A stretch of 64,000 nucleotides of DNA from Trichopria drosophilae. Lineage: Eukaryota > Arthropoda > Insecta > Hymenoptera > Diapriidae. A model generated the notes under the pieces. The model was not told where the DNA came from and searched no databases. It was given only the letters and a program-made list of their open reading frames with translations. The stretch is from assembly GCA_030407085.1 (NCBI GenBank), contig CM059583.1, positions 44,051,001 to 44,115,000 of the forward strand, given 5' to 3'. Position 1 is the stretch's first letter; every line of letters starts with the position of its first letter. Below are positions 22,259-35,095 of this stretch, one piece after another. The translations under genes were made by a program, and so were the position numbers.

Positions 22259-23352
22259 CTTAACTTAGGCATTCGATGAGAAAATGACTTTTCCGTAGAT
22301 TCGTTTATGTAAACTTGAATAAATTCGTGAAATTATGGCCATCGACTGTATGAGAAAATCGTACAGCCCTATATCTAGGTTATGTACCTGAAAATGTCTG
22401 GATTTTCGAAAAATATGGTGTAAATTTTTAACAGTTTACTCTACTAAATTTTTTTCTTTTTGCTCAACAAATACACGAATAATTACTATATTTTGTTGAT
22501 ATATTTTCGTATTAAGTTTTCTTTTTGAAAAGTAAAAGAATTTTTTGTATTGTAAATTTTGAAATAATATAAATTCCCGGAATCCCAGATAAAAGTTAAC
22601 ATTTGTATTTTTGCAATAATCAGAAAGATATTTTCTACTCTAAATACTTCCTCGGGTTATTACGTATTTCGCAAGACTTCGCCCAAGACATTTCTGTTCT
22701 TTATTATAAGCGAAATGGCTAATTAAGCACGTGTTACTTTTATCGCGCCAAGGTAAAAATTACGTATCGGTAATTAAAAACGAGCTAACACGTAACCCAA
22801 TTAGTTTAAAATACGAGTAGAAATAAATCTCAAAATAAATATTTCCACTTACTGCTGCTTTTACAATTATTAGTTCGTAAAAGTGATTTATCTCTACTGT
22901 CCCATAATCATAGACAAAGAATTTCAAATTTTCCATGTAAAAATTTTGGGATTTATTAAACAATGAAAATTCTCATTTTTGAGTTACATTTATACAAAAA
23001 ACGTTAAGACTTAAAACAATTGCGATCATAATGTTAAACTTTTGAGGTTTGAGAACTCCAAGAAGTAGTACTAAAAACTGTAAGATGGCGCAACAAACAC
23101 GTTAATAAAAAAATTTAAATCATAATTTGTTTGAAAAACGAATTATTATTTGTTAAATTGACAGAGTTTCAGGAAGAATTGACGACGAATTAGAATTTTA
23201 ATGTTGTTTTTTTTGCTCTTTTTTGTTTAATGCACGACAATTTCGCTGAAAAAGGCTGTACGTTCACAAAAACGCTAAAAATAGCATTAAATTGGTTCTG
23301 GACTCGTATGTTTCGAGTTAGGATTCGACCTTATCCGCCGAGACGCAGTCTC
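22259..23352. other. AT-rich, no gene seen
   Basis: No open frame above 67 codons and no delimited repeat. The last 30 bases (from about 23328) hold a short inverted fragment of the family A end, forming a small palindrome with the element that follows, as at 11943. Confidence 0.5.
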
Positions 23353-23703
23353 CTAAGGGGATTCTAAAGTAGTCCGTCGGTAAGGTAGGAAGTTTCACTA
23401 AAAAACATGAATTAAAGATGACTGAATGAAATTATCAAAATTCGAACTTTGTAAAGGCAATTCTAATACTTAGTATGGACAGTTTCCTGGAAAATACCAA
23501 AAATATACAAGAACTGACACATAATTTTCGGAAATTAGTGATTTTTATTCGGTCAGTTCTCAATTAATTTCTTAAGTATTCTCCAGGATACAGTCTATAT
23601 TAATTAGATCGCTTTTACAGAGCCGGAATTTTGAAAATCGATTCAGTAATTTTTAATTTACAGTTTTAATTGAAAATTCCTATCTTATCGGCGGACTATT
23701 TTA
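23353..23703 (+). mobile_element. Family A MITE, copy 2
   Basis: Matches the 11943-12311 element in block order: a GGGGATTCTAAAGTAGTCCG start, GTCGGTAAGGTAGG, an internal AAAGGCAATTCTAA block, and a complementary right arm ending TATCTTATCGGCGGACTA. The left TTAA has decayed to CTAA and the right terminus is lost or diverged after about 23703. Non-coding. Confidence 0.7.
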
Positions 23704-24383
23704 TTTCGGCGAAAAATTTTCCAGATTAATAATAAATTCCAAAACGACATTTCTAGTTAAAGAATCGACAATTACTGTCTATCGTTACCGATAGTTCTAA
23801 CCGATCTCGAATGTAGTTCGACATAGATCCTCTAAGTAAGTCGTAAAGTCTGTTTACGATCATTGGCGTTTTACTGAAAGATCAAGTTCGGAATTTCGAG
23901 GTAGGATCGTCGTAACGATCTTATTTCGCGATTGTAACGGCTCCTGAAAATCGGCAGCAGCAGGGCCGTGCGAAGCTCGCGAAACTCCCGTGACCTCGCG
24001 GCTCGTCGCGCTAAATTTGGGCGAGGCGCAATCGGCATCGGCAACCTACTGACACACTATTGACTGACATCATGATCACGAAATCGCGCTCGCGCACCAG
24101 TGCTAACTAGGCGATCCCCAACTACTGTACTTACATGCGTGTTACGACTAACTGACGTAGGCAGTCGTGACTATCAATTACAACTAAGAAGCTGTCAGTA
24201 CCGGTACAAATAAATGACCTGATGGGTTCAGTATCGACTATCGGTAGGTTTGTTGGATAAGTGCCATGATGAGAGATGAAACACTTGTAAGTCGTTCGTG
24301 GACTTACTAACAGTTTACTTATTAGTATATTGTCGGTTCTATCAAGGAATCATTTCGGTGTCAAGTTCACACCACTGGCTGCC
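23704..24383. other. Unique sequence with a GC-rich core at 23930-24080
   Basis: The core has many CG dinucleotides and no long open frame with splice sites. It may be a conserved non-coding element; nothing more can be said from sequence alone. Confidence 0.4.
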
Positions 24384-24475
24384 TTATGATCAAATGAATA
24401 TCCACTTCCATAATGGGAATGCTGGCTAGAAATATAAATCGACGCCACCTGGCGGTAATACGGGTAACTATCGAA
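24384..24475 (+). repeat. Family M copy 1, with CTCF-like motif
   Basis: Contains TTATGATCAAATGAATATCC and, about 55 bases later, CGCCACCTGGCGGTAAT. The same blocks in the same order, on the opposite strand, form 58709-58793, and the second block recurs at 40545-40610. The complement CCGCCAGGTGGCGTC agrees with the animal CTCF core (YAGRKGGC). Repeat membership is visible; CTCF binding is inference. Confidence 0.55.
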
Positions 24476-25464
24476 ATTCTATACAAACTGGGCATAAATT
24501 TATTGCAGTTTAACTAGACGCAGAGAAACATAGTTTTACTAGTCAAACATTGCAAGAATTTTCAAGTTACTATCTAGTATCCGACGTGACAATTTTCTTC
24601 ACCGCTTTCGTTAAAATTTACTATTATTTCCGATAAAAAGTGCTAGAATTTATCAGCACTTAAAATCAGTAAATTTTTCCAATGATGAATGGAAAATTTT
24701 TTAACTATCAAAGTTTCCCTTCGAAATGATCATCCGGGATGGTAAAATTTTCAAAACAATTTTTCATTGAATAAAATAATTCAACGCACACATAGACTTA
24801 TTATACAACCAAAATAAAATGTTCAGACATCGCCTGTTAATTTAATCGAGAGACAGATCGCGATTAAACGAATTACAATAACAATAATTAGGAACGAAGC
24901 ATGAAAATTACTGCACGGTAAACAAAGCATCGAAACAGTAACTCATAAAGAATCTCCAAACAATATAATGTCTATCTAAACTGAAGGTAATTTCAAACCA
25001 CCGTTATTAAACGATTATACCTCGGACTCATAAACAACTCAACGGCTAAATACAATGGCACATATCAGCGAGGAAACGTGCAATTAGATATTTCTCGCGT
25101 TATTAATAACCGCGCTTAAATCGCATATGCCAGTTATGCTTGTTATTAAAAATAGCTCGAAATCTTCATAAATTTACAAGTGGAACTTGCCGCCGCGATG
25201 ATTGTTAAAACTGGTCAGATTTTGCGATAAGCGCGTTGCGCGTACATTTGTAAGTACATTCATATAAATTGTATAAAACAAGTGGCGTTTAGCAAAGTGC
25301 AGATTTTCCCTGTAAATATCAAATCGTTATAAAAAGAAATAAATTATTTTTATAACGTGTGGGGAAGGTGTATTATGGGCTTATTGGGAATTGATATTAA
25401 CATTTAAACTAGATTTATTTAACAGTTTTTACATACTGATCAAATATTTAGATTTTCTTAAAAT
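24476..25464. other. No gene seen
   Basis: AT-rich unique sequence, without frames, splice pairs or repeat copies that I can support. Confidence 0.55.
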
Positions 25465-25741
25465 GGATTTCAGATTACTAATCAGAGACCTCGATAAAAC
25501 CTTGAGTAACATGATTGAAGTAAGATCGAGTAATTTCGGTAAATTTCGTCGGCCATATTGGATCATATTTGGACAAAATATGACGATTTAGCTCTAGTTC
25601 CTGCCTAGTGCTAGCGTGACAGATTTCGATTTCTACTACAGGAGGGATTTCAAGTAAATTTGTCCGCCATATTGGATCCGACATTTATCAATTTCCGAAA
25701 ACGGATTTCGGATTCGCAATCAGCGACTCCAGAAAATCTTT
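25465..25741 (-). repeat. Family I, tandem pair
   Basis: Two minus-strand copies of the family I core (GCTGATTGCGAATCCGAAAT and a diverged mate) about 210 bases apart, each followed by a CCATATTGGATC word (25552-25563 and 25669-25680). The block order in the two halves is the same, so this is a direct duplication. Non-coding. Confidence 0.55.
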
Positions 25742-26506
25742 AAACCCAAAAGATATTAATTAGTTAGAAAATGACAACTAATAATGAATTTTATATTATA
25801 GGTCATTTCTTTGGTTAATTAAAGATTTAGTACCACAAATAACAAAAATGAGCAATATGGTCAATATTGCGGACTTTCTGATTATTTGTATTTATCAACA
25901 AAGTACGGTTAAAAAAAGTTTCGAATGATGTTTTTAAACTTTTCAGTAAGAGGCATTAATCCTGTTTTACGTGACGGGAAATCAGATACATATTTGCATT
26001 TATCCTAATTTTTGAGGTTAGGTTAGGTTACCTGAGGAATACGTTATATATAATCTAGTTAAGATGTCCTTAAATAAAATCTACGAAAGGTTCTATTTAA
26101 CGTTTACTTTAGAAACAAGTAAAAGAATGCCACGCTAATGTTCAAAATGCAATAAAACGAGAATCTCAGACAACGGCAAATTGCTAGTCGGCCTTAATGC
26201 GATTCCGCTCCATATACATGGTTATATATACATGATGATCAAATGTACGACGAAGTTGGGCGTTTCCGTGCAAGGGCACAGTGTGAGAACATATGATCGA
26301 AAAGGTCGTTTGTAATTGTTTAGTATCACACGCGGGTTACCCACATGGAATGCAAATAAATCATAGTAAACATGATGTTTTTCTTGAGTTATTCGAGTCA
26401 TGAACAAGTTTGAATGTCGTCTTGACAACAAAAATTTCGTCGCAAAAATTGGTCGTTTCACATCGTGTTCTCCGAATTTGAATTGGTCAAAAGCAACTAA
26501 CAAATG
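25742..26506. other. No supported gene; small TTAGG patch
   Basis: Bases 26014-26032 are three units of AGGTT. A 118-codon minus frame at 26222-26578 runs into the following foldback and has no recognisable motif; it may be a chance frame or transposon debris. Confidence 0.4.
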
Positions 26507-26854
26507 CCGACAGTAGAAAAACTGGCAGTCAAAATACCGACACGTCAAGCAGCCGGAAGGCAAAAAGCCTACAGGCAAAAAATCAACATATCAAAAAGCC
26601 AACAGTAGAAAAGCTCAATTGCCATAATACCGACAGTCAAAAAGCCCTCGCAGGACTATTCTATACATCAACAATATGTTGTCTATATTCGGGTGGCGGT
26701 CGAAAAACCAACAACTCAAAAAGCCGACAGTAAAAAAACATCAAAAAATGATAGTCCGCCTGTCGATGTGTGTATTTTTTTGTGTCGGATTTATGACTGT
26801 CGGTTTTTTGACCTGTCAACTTTTTAATTTGTTGGTTTTTCGACCCACACCCCG
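26507..26854. mobile_element. Foldback with iterated CCGACAGT units
   Basis: The octamer CCGACAGT with AAAAAGCC-type spacers recurs at 26507, 26630 and 26722, with variants such as CCAACAGT at 26599, and in inverted form at 26796. An inverted pair joins 26690-26732 (GGTCGAAAAACCAACAACTC) to 26795-26854. Iterated subunits in inverted arms are typical of foldback elements. No coding capacity. Class is not assignable from sequence alone. Confidence 0.6.
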
Positions 26855-27145
26855 AATTTCAGGTCAAATTTAGAAAATTCCATATGGCATTTTGAAAAAA
26901 TGTTGAGGATTTTGATAAATAAAAATACCCGTAGTTTGAATTTCATAGAAATTGGTAACTGCCACACGAATAGGTTGATGTCAGAATGAAGTAAATTAGT
27001 AAAAGATTCGTTGCAATCCAAGTAAGGCTGGTATATAGGTTTTATTTAGAGTAACGGAATGAATATATCAAAGTGCAGTTATGCCATATTTTCCACTGTG
27101 TCACATAATATATCGGCAATGCAATTAGGCAAGCATATAAGGCGA

Positions 27146-27406
27146 TCATTTTTTCCCCTTTATAATTGAGAATGGTGTCGCAATCGGACAGCGATTACGT
27201 TGAATGGTTATCGGTAGGAACAACTGGATGCTGAGTGGTATGTAGGCCATTAAATAGATTCGGCGTGTACGATTCGTTCGACCAACGAGAAACTTTCGTA
27301 TTTCGTCGGGCACATATGGGGTCCCTTTTAACGGTATAAGGCCTCCCGCTTCGACAACTGGACGTATTTGTATATCAGATCCAGTGTCAATTCGTACCGA
27401 TCGCAA
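27146..27406 (-). CDS. Unidentified open frame, 86 codons, no ATG start
   Basis: The minus frame is open from about 27433 to a TGA at 27146-27148. The translation is well mixed (RSVRIDTGSDIQIRPVVEAG near the start, GTPYVPDEIRKFLVGRTNR in the middle, then a hydrophobic run IYLMAYIPLSIQLFLPITI), unlike most AT-rich frames here. No initiator ATG, no good flanking splice sites and no family that I recognise. It might be a fragment of a transposon or gene. Confidence 0.18.
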   Translation of the reverse strand: MRSVRIDTGSDIQIRPVVEAGGLIPLKGTPYVPDEIRKFLVGRTNRTRRIYLMAYIPLSIQLFLPITIQRNRCPIATPFSIIKGKK

Positions 27407-28129
27407 GGCCCGATGAGACCATTCTCTCTAACGGCTTGTTAAGGCCCTTGGAATTCGCTCGCGCCAACATTATTTATGCGATTAGAACGAGCGAATATAC
27501 ACGTAGTCACTTGCGCGAGTTACCGCTGTCACATTATGTACCCCGGTATACAGATGTAGCCATTTTAGAGACAAAGTTGACAAAGTCTCTTATTATTCTG
27601 ACAGAATCGCTGTCATTAATCTTTTTTCGAGTCATTTTTTAATTTTAGTCAAGATAATCCATTTTCTCATTAAATTTAATGCATTTTTCCAATGTTGGGG
27701 GTATCTGAATAGTTTAAGGATTTTTAATAGACCGATAAAAAAACTAACCATCTAGTGTTTGGAATTGTGCATTTCTTATACCCATAGGTAAGATTTAGTT
27801 AGAAACCTTCCTGCGGTTTAATTAAATTGCAGAAATCTGTATCAAAATGGTTAATTTTATCTTGCATAGAACATTTTAAATTTCATAATGGATTAATGCT
27901 ATTAATAAATTAGTAGGTTTTTACTTTTTATTATCAAAAATGATTACTAATTCATTTGGTGACTCGTTCAGATTTAGAGAGCTGATTACCAATTTAAGGT
28001 TAGGATTCAAAAAATCAAAATGGCGAAAATTTTTTGACGTTTTCTTAACATTCTTTGGATTTCCTTGAAAATCATTACTTGGTGAGGTTTTGGGGTTCAT
28101 CAAGAATCTTACGTCATTTTAAATTACAA
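27407..28129. other. No gene seen
   Basis: Unique to 27640, then AT-rich. A second, eroded piece related to family I (CTGATTACCAATTTAAGGTT near 27980) lies here. Confidence 0.45.
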
Positions 28130-28176
28130 AAAATGACATCGAATTTGTGATCAGTGACCTAGAAAACCCCCGAGTA
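28130..28176 (-). repeat. Family I fragment
   Basis: Minus strand reads CTCGGGGGTTTTCTAGGTCA, then CTGATCACAAATTCGATGTCA, the same order as at 7580. Only one end is preserved. Confidence 0.55.
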
Positions 28177-31100
28177 ATGATATTAGTAAGTTGACTTGAT
28201 AAACTTTTTTTATTAAATAAACATTATTAACTTTTAAAAAACTCACTTTTTTACATTCATATTTTTGAAATTTTGTTAATAAATTATTGTTAAAATATAT
28301 TCTTGAAAGACCTAGATCATCTGAATTTTCATTTTGGATCATGTAAATCTGTTATTTTACTGATGATAATATAAAGTATTGAGTTACCCCAAGATATGTC
28401 GGGTCTGGTAAGGGGTTGAAACTAAATAATCACAAGGAAATAATGGTAAAAAACTACTTTCTTAATTTAAGTAAATCTTTCACCAACGACGATGTAAATA
28501 AATCTTTTGAAAGATACTAACAAATAAATGATTCAAGTAGTACTTGTTGCAAAAATCCATTTTTAACACAAAAGAACTCAAGATAAATAAACGTAAAAAA
28601 TGTTAATAAAAATATATAAAAAAAGTAATGAGTTGACTACACTTCAACAAGTTTTAAACAATCGTAAATTCTTCTGGTAAAAGTCCACGAATTATGCGAG
28701 ATCAGACAAAGTTGCAGAGATATCGAATCAGAATTCAATGAGAAATTACAGAAATAACTTTCGTAACAGTAAATTTATATACATGCATTTCGTCAAATGA
28801 TTTCACATTCAATTCAGAACCGATTTCGGTTAAATTTTTATCGAGCTTCTTGTTGAAGCCATACTTTCACTTGATGACACTTGACAGAAGTAAAAAACGT
28901 AAAAAATCTCGTTAATATTTATACATTTTAACATGAATGTGGATCACAAACGGTATCGGAGGCTTAAAATACTTATAACATCGTTTAACTTTTCGTTAAC
29001 TTTTTTTTAACGTGTAGTCCAATTAATTGATCGATTCTGTCGATAAATATAAACTTCACAAATTACAGTATAGTCGTACATTTTACAAATTAAACAATTT
29101 ACTTAAATTACAATTTGAGATGAATTTTTACTAGAATTGGTAATACATTGACAGGAATATCAAGTAAATCACCAAGTTCGAATCTAGAAGATAATATAAA
29201 TTCTTATCGATCGAAGATGACGATAATCAGTAAAAAAAGATGCGCATAAATTCTTTACCTAACCTCAAGGACGCGTGTTAAGTTGTTATTCGGAATCAAT
29301 GGATCCTTGGATTTCAACTACAGTTGAGAAAAATGATTGCTTGATAAAGAATAGAATTTCTCAGGAACGAAATCAAAAATAAAAGAGAAATAAATAATAA
29401 AATAAATTAACGGATAAAATAATAATCTTTTTATAAATTGTATAACACGCATAACCCAAAATTATGTAATTCAGTTTAACGTATCCTGGAATGCGTCGAA
29501 TGGCAGGTATCTGTTAATTATTCAAAACTAAACAAGTTAATGTTAACGTTCGCCACGCATTGCAACATATTCTACCAGAAGAAACTGCATGCATATCTTT
29601 CATTTGTGTATAATTTTCACATTTCGATTAAATTTTCATCGGCTATCGTCGCTTAATGCCGGCGGTTATGAATTTTAAATAATACGATCCGCCACTTTTT
29701 TTCAACAAGAATTCTTTCTTGGCTTTCTGCTATTTTGAGCGAGATAACATTTTGTAAAGTAATGTTAATGTGCTTGCAAGTAAAAACAAAGATGGAATTG
29801 AGTTTATTTATTTAAAATATGATTAAACCTTTAAATAAATCATGGGTACTTTCGAATGATTGTGGATATTTTATTTAAAAAGAAAACACTAAAGTATGTT
29901 ACTAAAATTTGCATACATTCATCTCGGGGAATTTTTTGCTTATAAGCGGAATCCATGTGAAATTATTACGCGCATGTGAATTTACGAGTTCAAGGTAATT
30001 TTCCAGTTGCCTTAGGGATTTTCCCCCCTCCCCTCTACTCTCGAAGTAGGTCGTCCTGCTTGCCCTCTTTCAAATTAGTAATTATCCAAGCCTTTGTCTG
30101 AAATTTTACTAAAAAGGAAGATAACATGAGTATAATTAAGCTCTGTCCTTCAATTAACATCTGGTATGATCGAATTTCAAAAATGCAATTTATGTGCATA
30201 CAAATTATATGAAAGTAGACTACAGCAACAACTAATTCATAACTAGACCCGTTTAGCGTTGTATCTTCAACAGCTGTAGAATAATAATAACATTTTGTAA
30301 AATTACTAAATCCTGTAACAGACATACAAATAATGGCACAGTATCAGAAACTTGTTACAGAAATATGACGATGAAGTTAATTGGGTTTGTTACCGCCAGG
30401 AGAAAAACGATTCCCGTTGTAAAAGTTGAATTTCGATTTGGTCATAAGAAATTCCATAATGAAGCTCCAGTAGTGGGTACAACGTCTCATTTCCGAACAG
30501 TATCATCTACAACTAAAAATTCGAAATTTTTAAATAAAATTTTTAACAATGAGATATTTTTTTACAGTATGAGAACGAATCCGAATTTTTCTTCGATGTT
30601 ACTTCCTTTGTTGAGATCTATCCTTAATACTGTCAGACCATAACAAACGAACAAAAAAAAAACGTTTTTTTGACAATTATCGCCTTGCATTCCTCGTATT
30701 TATGTGTCTGTGCAGAGGTGATCCGATGACTCAGGAACGTGCATATTTATAGAGCCCGTACACCTTCTGTCTCTCTTAGAATGACTACGGTGATTCACTG
30801 CAATGCAAAGTTGTTCCGGCCATATAGAAGATCCAATATTGCGTATAGCCTTGGTCTCTGTCATTAATGCCTACGTCGAGTTCTTTTGTGACGTGGACCC
30901 ACGAGTACTGTACCTGGTGCACGGTCGTTGCCATGAACTGTCAACATTGCACTAATTCACCTCGTCTTGAGAAATGCATTTTACTCTTTTTTACATGCAC
31001 ATCTGAGGTCTTGATAATGTCATCGGAATACCTGCCAGATAATGGCAATTATCTACTGTAGGACTTTTCGTACCGAGGGCGAAAAATAACAATTTTACGC

Positions 31101-31610
31101 CTCTCGGATCTCTATGCCGAATGACGACTCTGTATGTACGAAAATGTCCCTTTTGTATGCAAAACAACCATTTGTTTACAAAATGACAGAACCAAGCGAG
31201 ATGGAAGGTGATGAATGCCGCTTAATTATTTGTGTAGATTCTTCCTGTTGCTTTTTATTTAGTTTTTGTTCGAATTTTTAATGATCATAAATCACGATGT
31301 AAACCTTTATTCCTCCTCGTTCATCAATGATGTAATAAATCAATACTGGAATGCCAGTTTTTTAAGCTGACAAGGTCGAATAGACAAAAAATTTCTTTGT
31401 GACCCTCTTCAGTAGAACTTTATTTTCTGTAAAATAATATAAAAATCAAATATTAAAATATGTGAAATAATTTATTTTCTATTCTAAGTTTAATTGATCA
31501 TTAACTTAGATTTATTGTGTTCAATTTCCGTCTTTTTCTTCATTTTTTTAATTTCATAGCCTCGTTTCGTTCTTCGTAATAACGATTTACTAATAAAATA
31601 TTTAATTAGT
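28177..31610. other. Long AT-rich stretch, no gene seen
   Basis: Frames of 63-96 codons (28151-28342, 30035-30325, 30365-30643, 30867-31061) show no motifs or splice pairs. A CCCCCCTCCCCTC tract lies at 30024-30036. Bases 30640-31150 are more balanced and include TGACTCA (an AP-1 type site) at 30728-30734. No repeat copy delimited. Confidence 0.45.
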
Positions 31611-31722
31611 TGAAGTACACCATTTTTAACTTCAATGAAATAAATATTGCCTTCAGATAAATGAATTATTTTTAATGAATAAAATAATAAATATTTCATT
31701 GAAGCAATTAATTTCAGGTGTA
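31611..31722. repeat. Short inverted repeat
   Basis: GAAGTACACC and ACTTCAATGAAATAAATATT on the left (31613-31648) are matched in inverted order by AATATTTCATTGAAGCAATT and GGTGTAC on the right (31689-31721). Probably a mini-palindrome of transposon origin. Confidence 0.45.
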
Positions 31723-34465
31723 CTAAATCTTTTTTCCTGCTCTGCTGTTATGGTATTAATGGTTAGAATAGTTTCGAATATATTTAGTTTCTATTTAATA
31801 TTAATGATCTTAGAATTACAAATTTTTTTCCTTTTAATAATTACCGCGAATGCAAATATGTGTCAGATTAGGTAGGAGAGAGATTAAAAAAATTGTTTCC
31901 ACATGTTCTTCGACATGCACGTTAGGAATAGCGTAAAGTGTCAATTACATGAAAAATACAACCTCTCGCAATAAAAGCACTAATTATATCATTTAATGTC
32001 ACGTAAATGAAACATTTCGCAATTTTAATTTGGTACTAATACTGAAATTATTACACGTTGTCATCATACTCATTTTGCAATTAAATTTCATGTTTTTTTT
32101 TACCGGCATACTCATGAAACGACAGTTATTGAAATTAAATTTGTTGAGTATCAATATTTGCTCTTCTAGAACAATCGAAAATAAACAGAAAAACAACGAT
32201 ATCAAAGGCGAAATTCAAATGACATGTTATCTGATTAACAAAGAGATACGCACAGAGACTGACAAGAATTGATATCGAAAATTGATGAACGATTAAAAAA
32301 AGCTACGAGTAACATTTATAAAATATTGATAACTGGCTGCATTAAACAATACTGACAATAACAGATTAATTACGCTTGATCGGAGTGTCAAAATGTAACA
32401 AAAGTAACAAGACGTAACAATTTTTCACTAAAAAATAATAAAACAATAATATATTACTAAAAATATACTAATCGAAGTAAAATTCTACTAATGAAATAGT
32501 AGTTTTTATTAGCAAAATTCATTACTAACTGAATGACTAATCACTTTTCTTTTTCGAATTAGTAACTTTCATTTATTTTAAATTTAGAAACCAAAATCAG
32601 AAAACTGATTTGTATGAAAGAAAAAATAAATTTATGACAACACTACTTTTTTTACAAGAATACTTTCAAAATTTAACGGAATTATACAAACATTCGATGA
32701 AAAATAATACTTTGACAAATTTAGTATAAAATTATGACAATTAGTTCAGTAATAATAAAATGTTACTAAAATAAACAAAATTTACATGTCGCGTACTAAT
32801 CGCTAGTTAGTGCGCTTCAGTAGGTTAACAACACAGGTACATCTTCCTTTATTGTTTAATTAAATGAAACGCGTTTTTAATAGCTTATCGACTTTTCCAA
32901 CGAACGGTTTTTCCCGAAGCACTTAGCTCACGCTGCATGCGGATATTATTACGCATTTGTTTTTTTTTTCTCTCTATCATACATGCTGTTAAACCATCGG
33001 GGCATCAGTTAAATGGCGAACATCCGTTTAAATAAGCTTTCTTTAATTTTCCAACGATAGCTGAAACTCGAACTTGTAACCACGCGTAAACGAATGACAT
33101 TTATTTAACGATGTACTTATTCATTTTATGAATAATTTACGATGGTAATTTGAAAATTTTACGGGTGTGAACGGAAACATAACGGTTCTTCAAATCGAAC
33201 GTTACGAAAACGATTTGATTTATTTATTTCCCCGTCGATTGTTATTAAGCAGTGATTTTACAGGAATTTTCGAGAGAAAGTTTTCGAAAATTCAAGAGAA
33301 ATCGAAGAATTTTGTGTTTTTTTATAAGTTTTCGGATTATCGGCTCTCGCGGAAGTCATTTAAAAGATTATTAAATACGAAAATGGCGAGGAAATGAGCC
33401 GCTGGTTTTTTTCTGGACATGAAAGGACGACGTTTAATTCGAGTCATTGGGTTTTACACCTTTCTGAATTTATGGTCGTGAACAGTTTTTAGCATATGTA
33501 ACTTTTATGTCACGTACTAACACTGCGCATAAATTTGCACGTGGCTTATTATCTCGGCGGTCATCTCTGGGATGTATATAGGATGTGCAGCGTGTCGGCC
33601 AATTACCGCAATGCCGAAAAATGACGAGATTTCCGTGTCCTGGCCCGAATTCAAACGAGCACGCGCCCGCCGCCACGCGCTTCCCATCGAAAAAGTGAAA
33701 TTGCCAAGTGAAAGGTGAATATTTTCTTTTTTAGTTCCGACTCATCCCAAATTTCACATGCGCGAAATAGTATCCTAAAATTGTCTGTTGCTGGAGCCGA
33801 AAACGGATTTCGCACACTCAAGTAGGTAGAAAAACACGAAACGCCCATTACCCCCCGGATATATCCCGGTGAAACTATTTCTGAAAGTGCATTTCGATGA
33901 TTTACATAGGAAACCCATTGTTCCACCCATATCGCGACGGTGAACGATCCCCGGAGAGTGAAAAGTCATTTTTATATTAATCCCTCGATTCCTGTCGATG
34001 TCTAATGACTTATCGTCGAAAGTATCCCGAAATAAATCAGCGATGTTAGAATCAACGTCCGCTAATGGTTTATTTGATTTAGCACTAATGAAAATTAAGT
34101 GTGATTTTGATATTTATGAGTGGATAGTGTGGGAAAATGGTTGGTAAATCATCCAAGAAATTGAACTGCCGATTGGTTGAAGTGAGACGCTAGATTATTG
34201 GTAGCGACTTTAATAATAAGGTATGATTAGTGATTTACGTAGGATGCTGCGGAAAATACTTGTACGAGGTAAATGTTCCAAGAGTTGCAGTTATTTTGTG
34301 TAATTTAATAATGAGATATTCAATGAATCGTCGTGTATAAAGGTGGAAAGTATTAAACTAATTAAAAAGATCATTTGTCATTAATAGACAACTAAAATAT
34401 GATTAATATATTCAAGATATGATCATTCTTATCCCGAGTAAAAAAATGTCTCCTGAAAGTATCGC
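31723..34465. other. No gene supported; balanced island at 33400-34000
   Basis: The island has overlapping minus frames of 64-91 codons in different phases, which signals few stop codons rather than one coding frame. 32390-32800 is rich in TACTAAT and TTACTAA words and may be an old diverged repeat shared loosely with 16600-16800. Confidence 0.4.
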
Positions 34466-34675
34466 TGAACGGCAAGTGAGATACTTTAAGCGATACTTGA
34501 TGCCTCATGGATCGAAAAGTATCGCTGGTATCGTAAAAGTATTGCACAAGTATTTAAGACATAAAATAAACTTAAAAAATAAATTAATTAAATACATTTC
34601 ATAATTTAAATTTGAAACAATTATTTTACAATATTTATTTAATCGCAAATAAATTAAAAAAATTTGTCCTGACTT

Positions 34676-34736
34676 GGATTCGATCCTGGAATCTTCAACT
34701 CTCAAAGCCGGTACCTAACCACTCGGCCAACTTTGG
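34676..34736 (-). pseudogene. tRNA-Ser(UGA)-like pseudo-sequence, left arm
   Basis: On the minus strand TTGGCCGAGTGGTTAGG matches the box A/D-arm of serine tRNAs, and GGATCGAATCC matches box B/T-arm. Between them a CCGGC stem, a seven-base loop TTTGAGA (anticodon TGA) and GTTGA can be aligned to an anticodon arm. Acceptor stem and long variable arm are missing, so it is not a functional tRNA. Confidence 0.6.
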
Positions 34737-34829
34737 TATTGCATATTCATACAAACTGACAATATACATGAAACAAAATGCAATCAACTGTTTCAATTAT
34801 CTGACGTTTTGTAATCAGTAAACAATGTC

Positions 34830-34888
34830 AAAGTTGACCGAGTGGTTAAGTACCGGCTTTGACAGTTGAAGTTCCTGGGTTCTAATCC
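34830..34888 (+). pseudogene. tRNA-Ser(UGA)-like pseudo-sequence, right arm
   Basis: Inverted partner of the left copy: TTGACCGAGTGGTTAAG (box A), loop TTTGACA with anticodon TGA, and GGGTTCTAATCC (box B with one change). Internal polymerase III promoter boxes are largely kept, while the acceptor stem is absent. Confidence 0.6.
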
Positions 34889-35095
34889 AAACAAACACGT
34901 TTTTTTTTAATTTATTTGCGATTAAATAAACATTATGAAATAATTCTTTCAAATTTATATTATTAAATGTTTTTAATTTATTTATTTTTTTGTTTTTGTT
35001 TTATATCTGAAATACTTTTGAGATACTTTTGCGATTCCAGCGATAATTTTCGATCCATGAGACGTCAAGTATTGTTTCAAATATCGCATTTGCCA

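Larger units (their letters stand above)
34466..35095. mobile_element. 630-bp palindrome with tRNA-derived arms
   Basis: The two halves are inverted copies: outer blocks (CTCATGGATCGAAAAGTATC on the left, its complement on the right), a middle AT-rich block (TTAATCGCAAATAAATTAAA and complement), and an inner tRNA-like block. The centre is near 34785. No coding capacity. It could be a head-to-head pair of tRNA-derived SINE-like units, or a foldback that captured a tRNA pseudogene before the arms duplicated. The words AGTATCGCT and GATACTT recur in the outer arms. Confidence 0.75.

Noticed and set aside
34676..34888. Functional tRNA-Ser genes
   Set aside because: The acceptor stem and the long variable arm are absent, and both copies lie in palindrome arms; they are tRNA-derived repeats.
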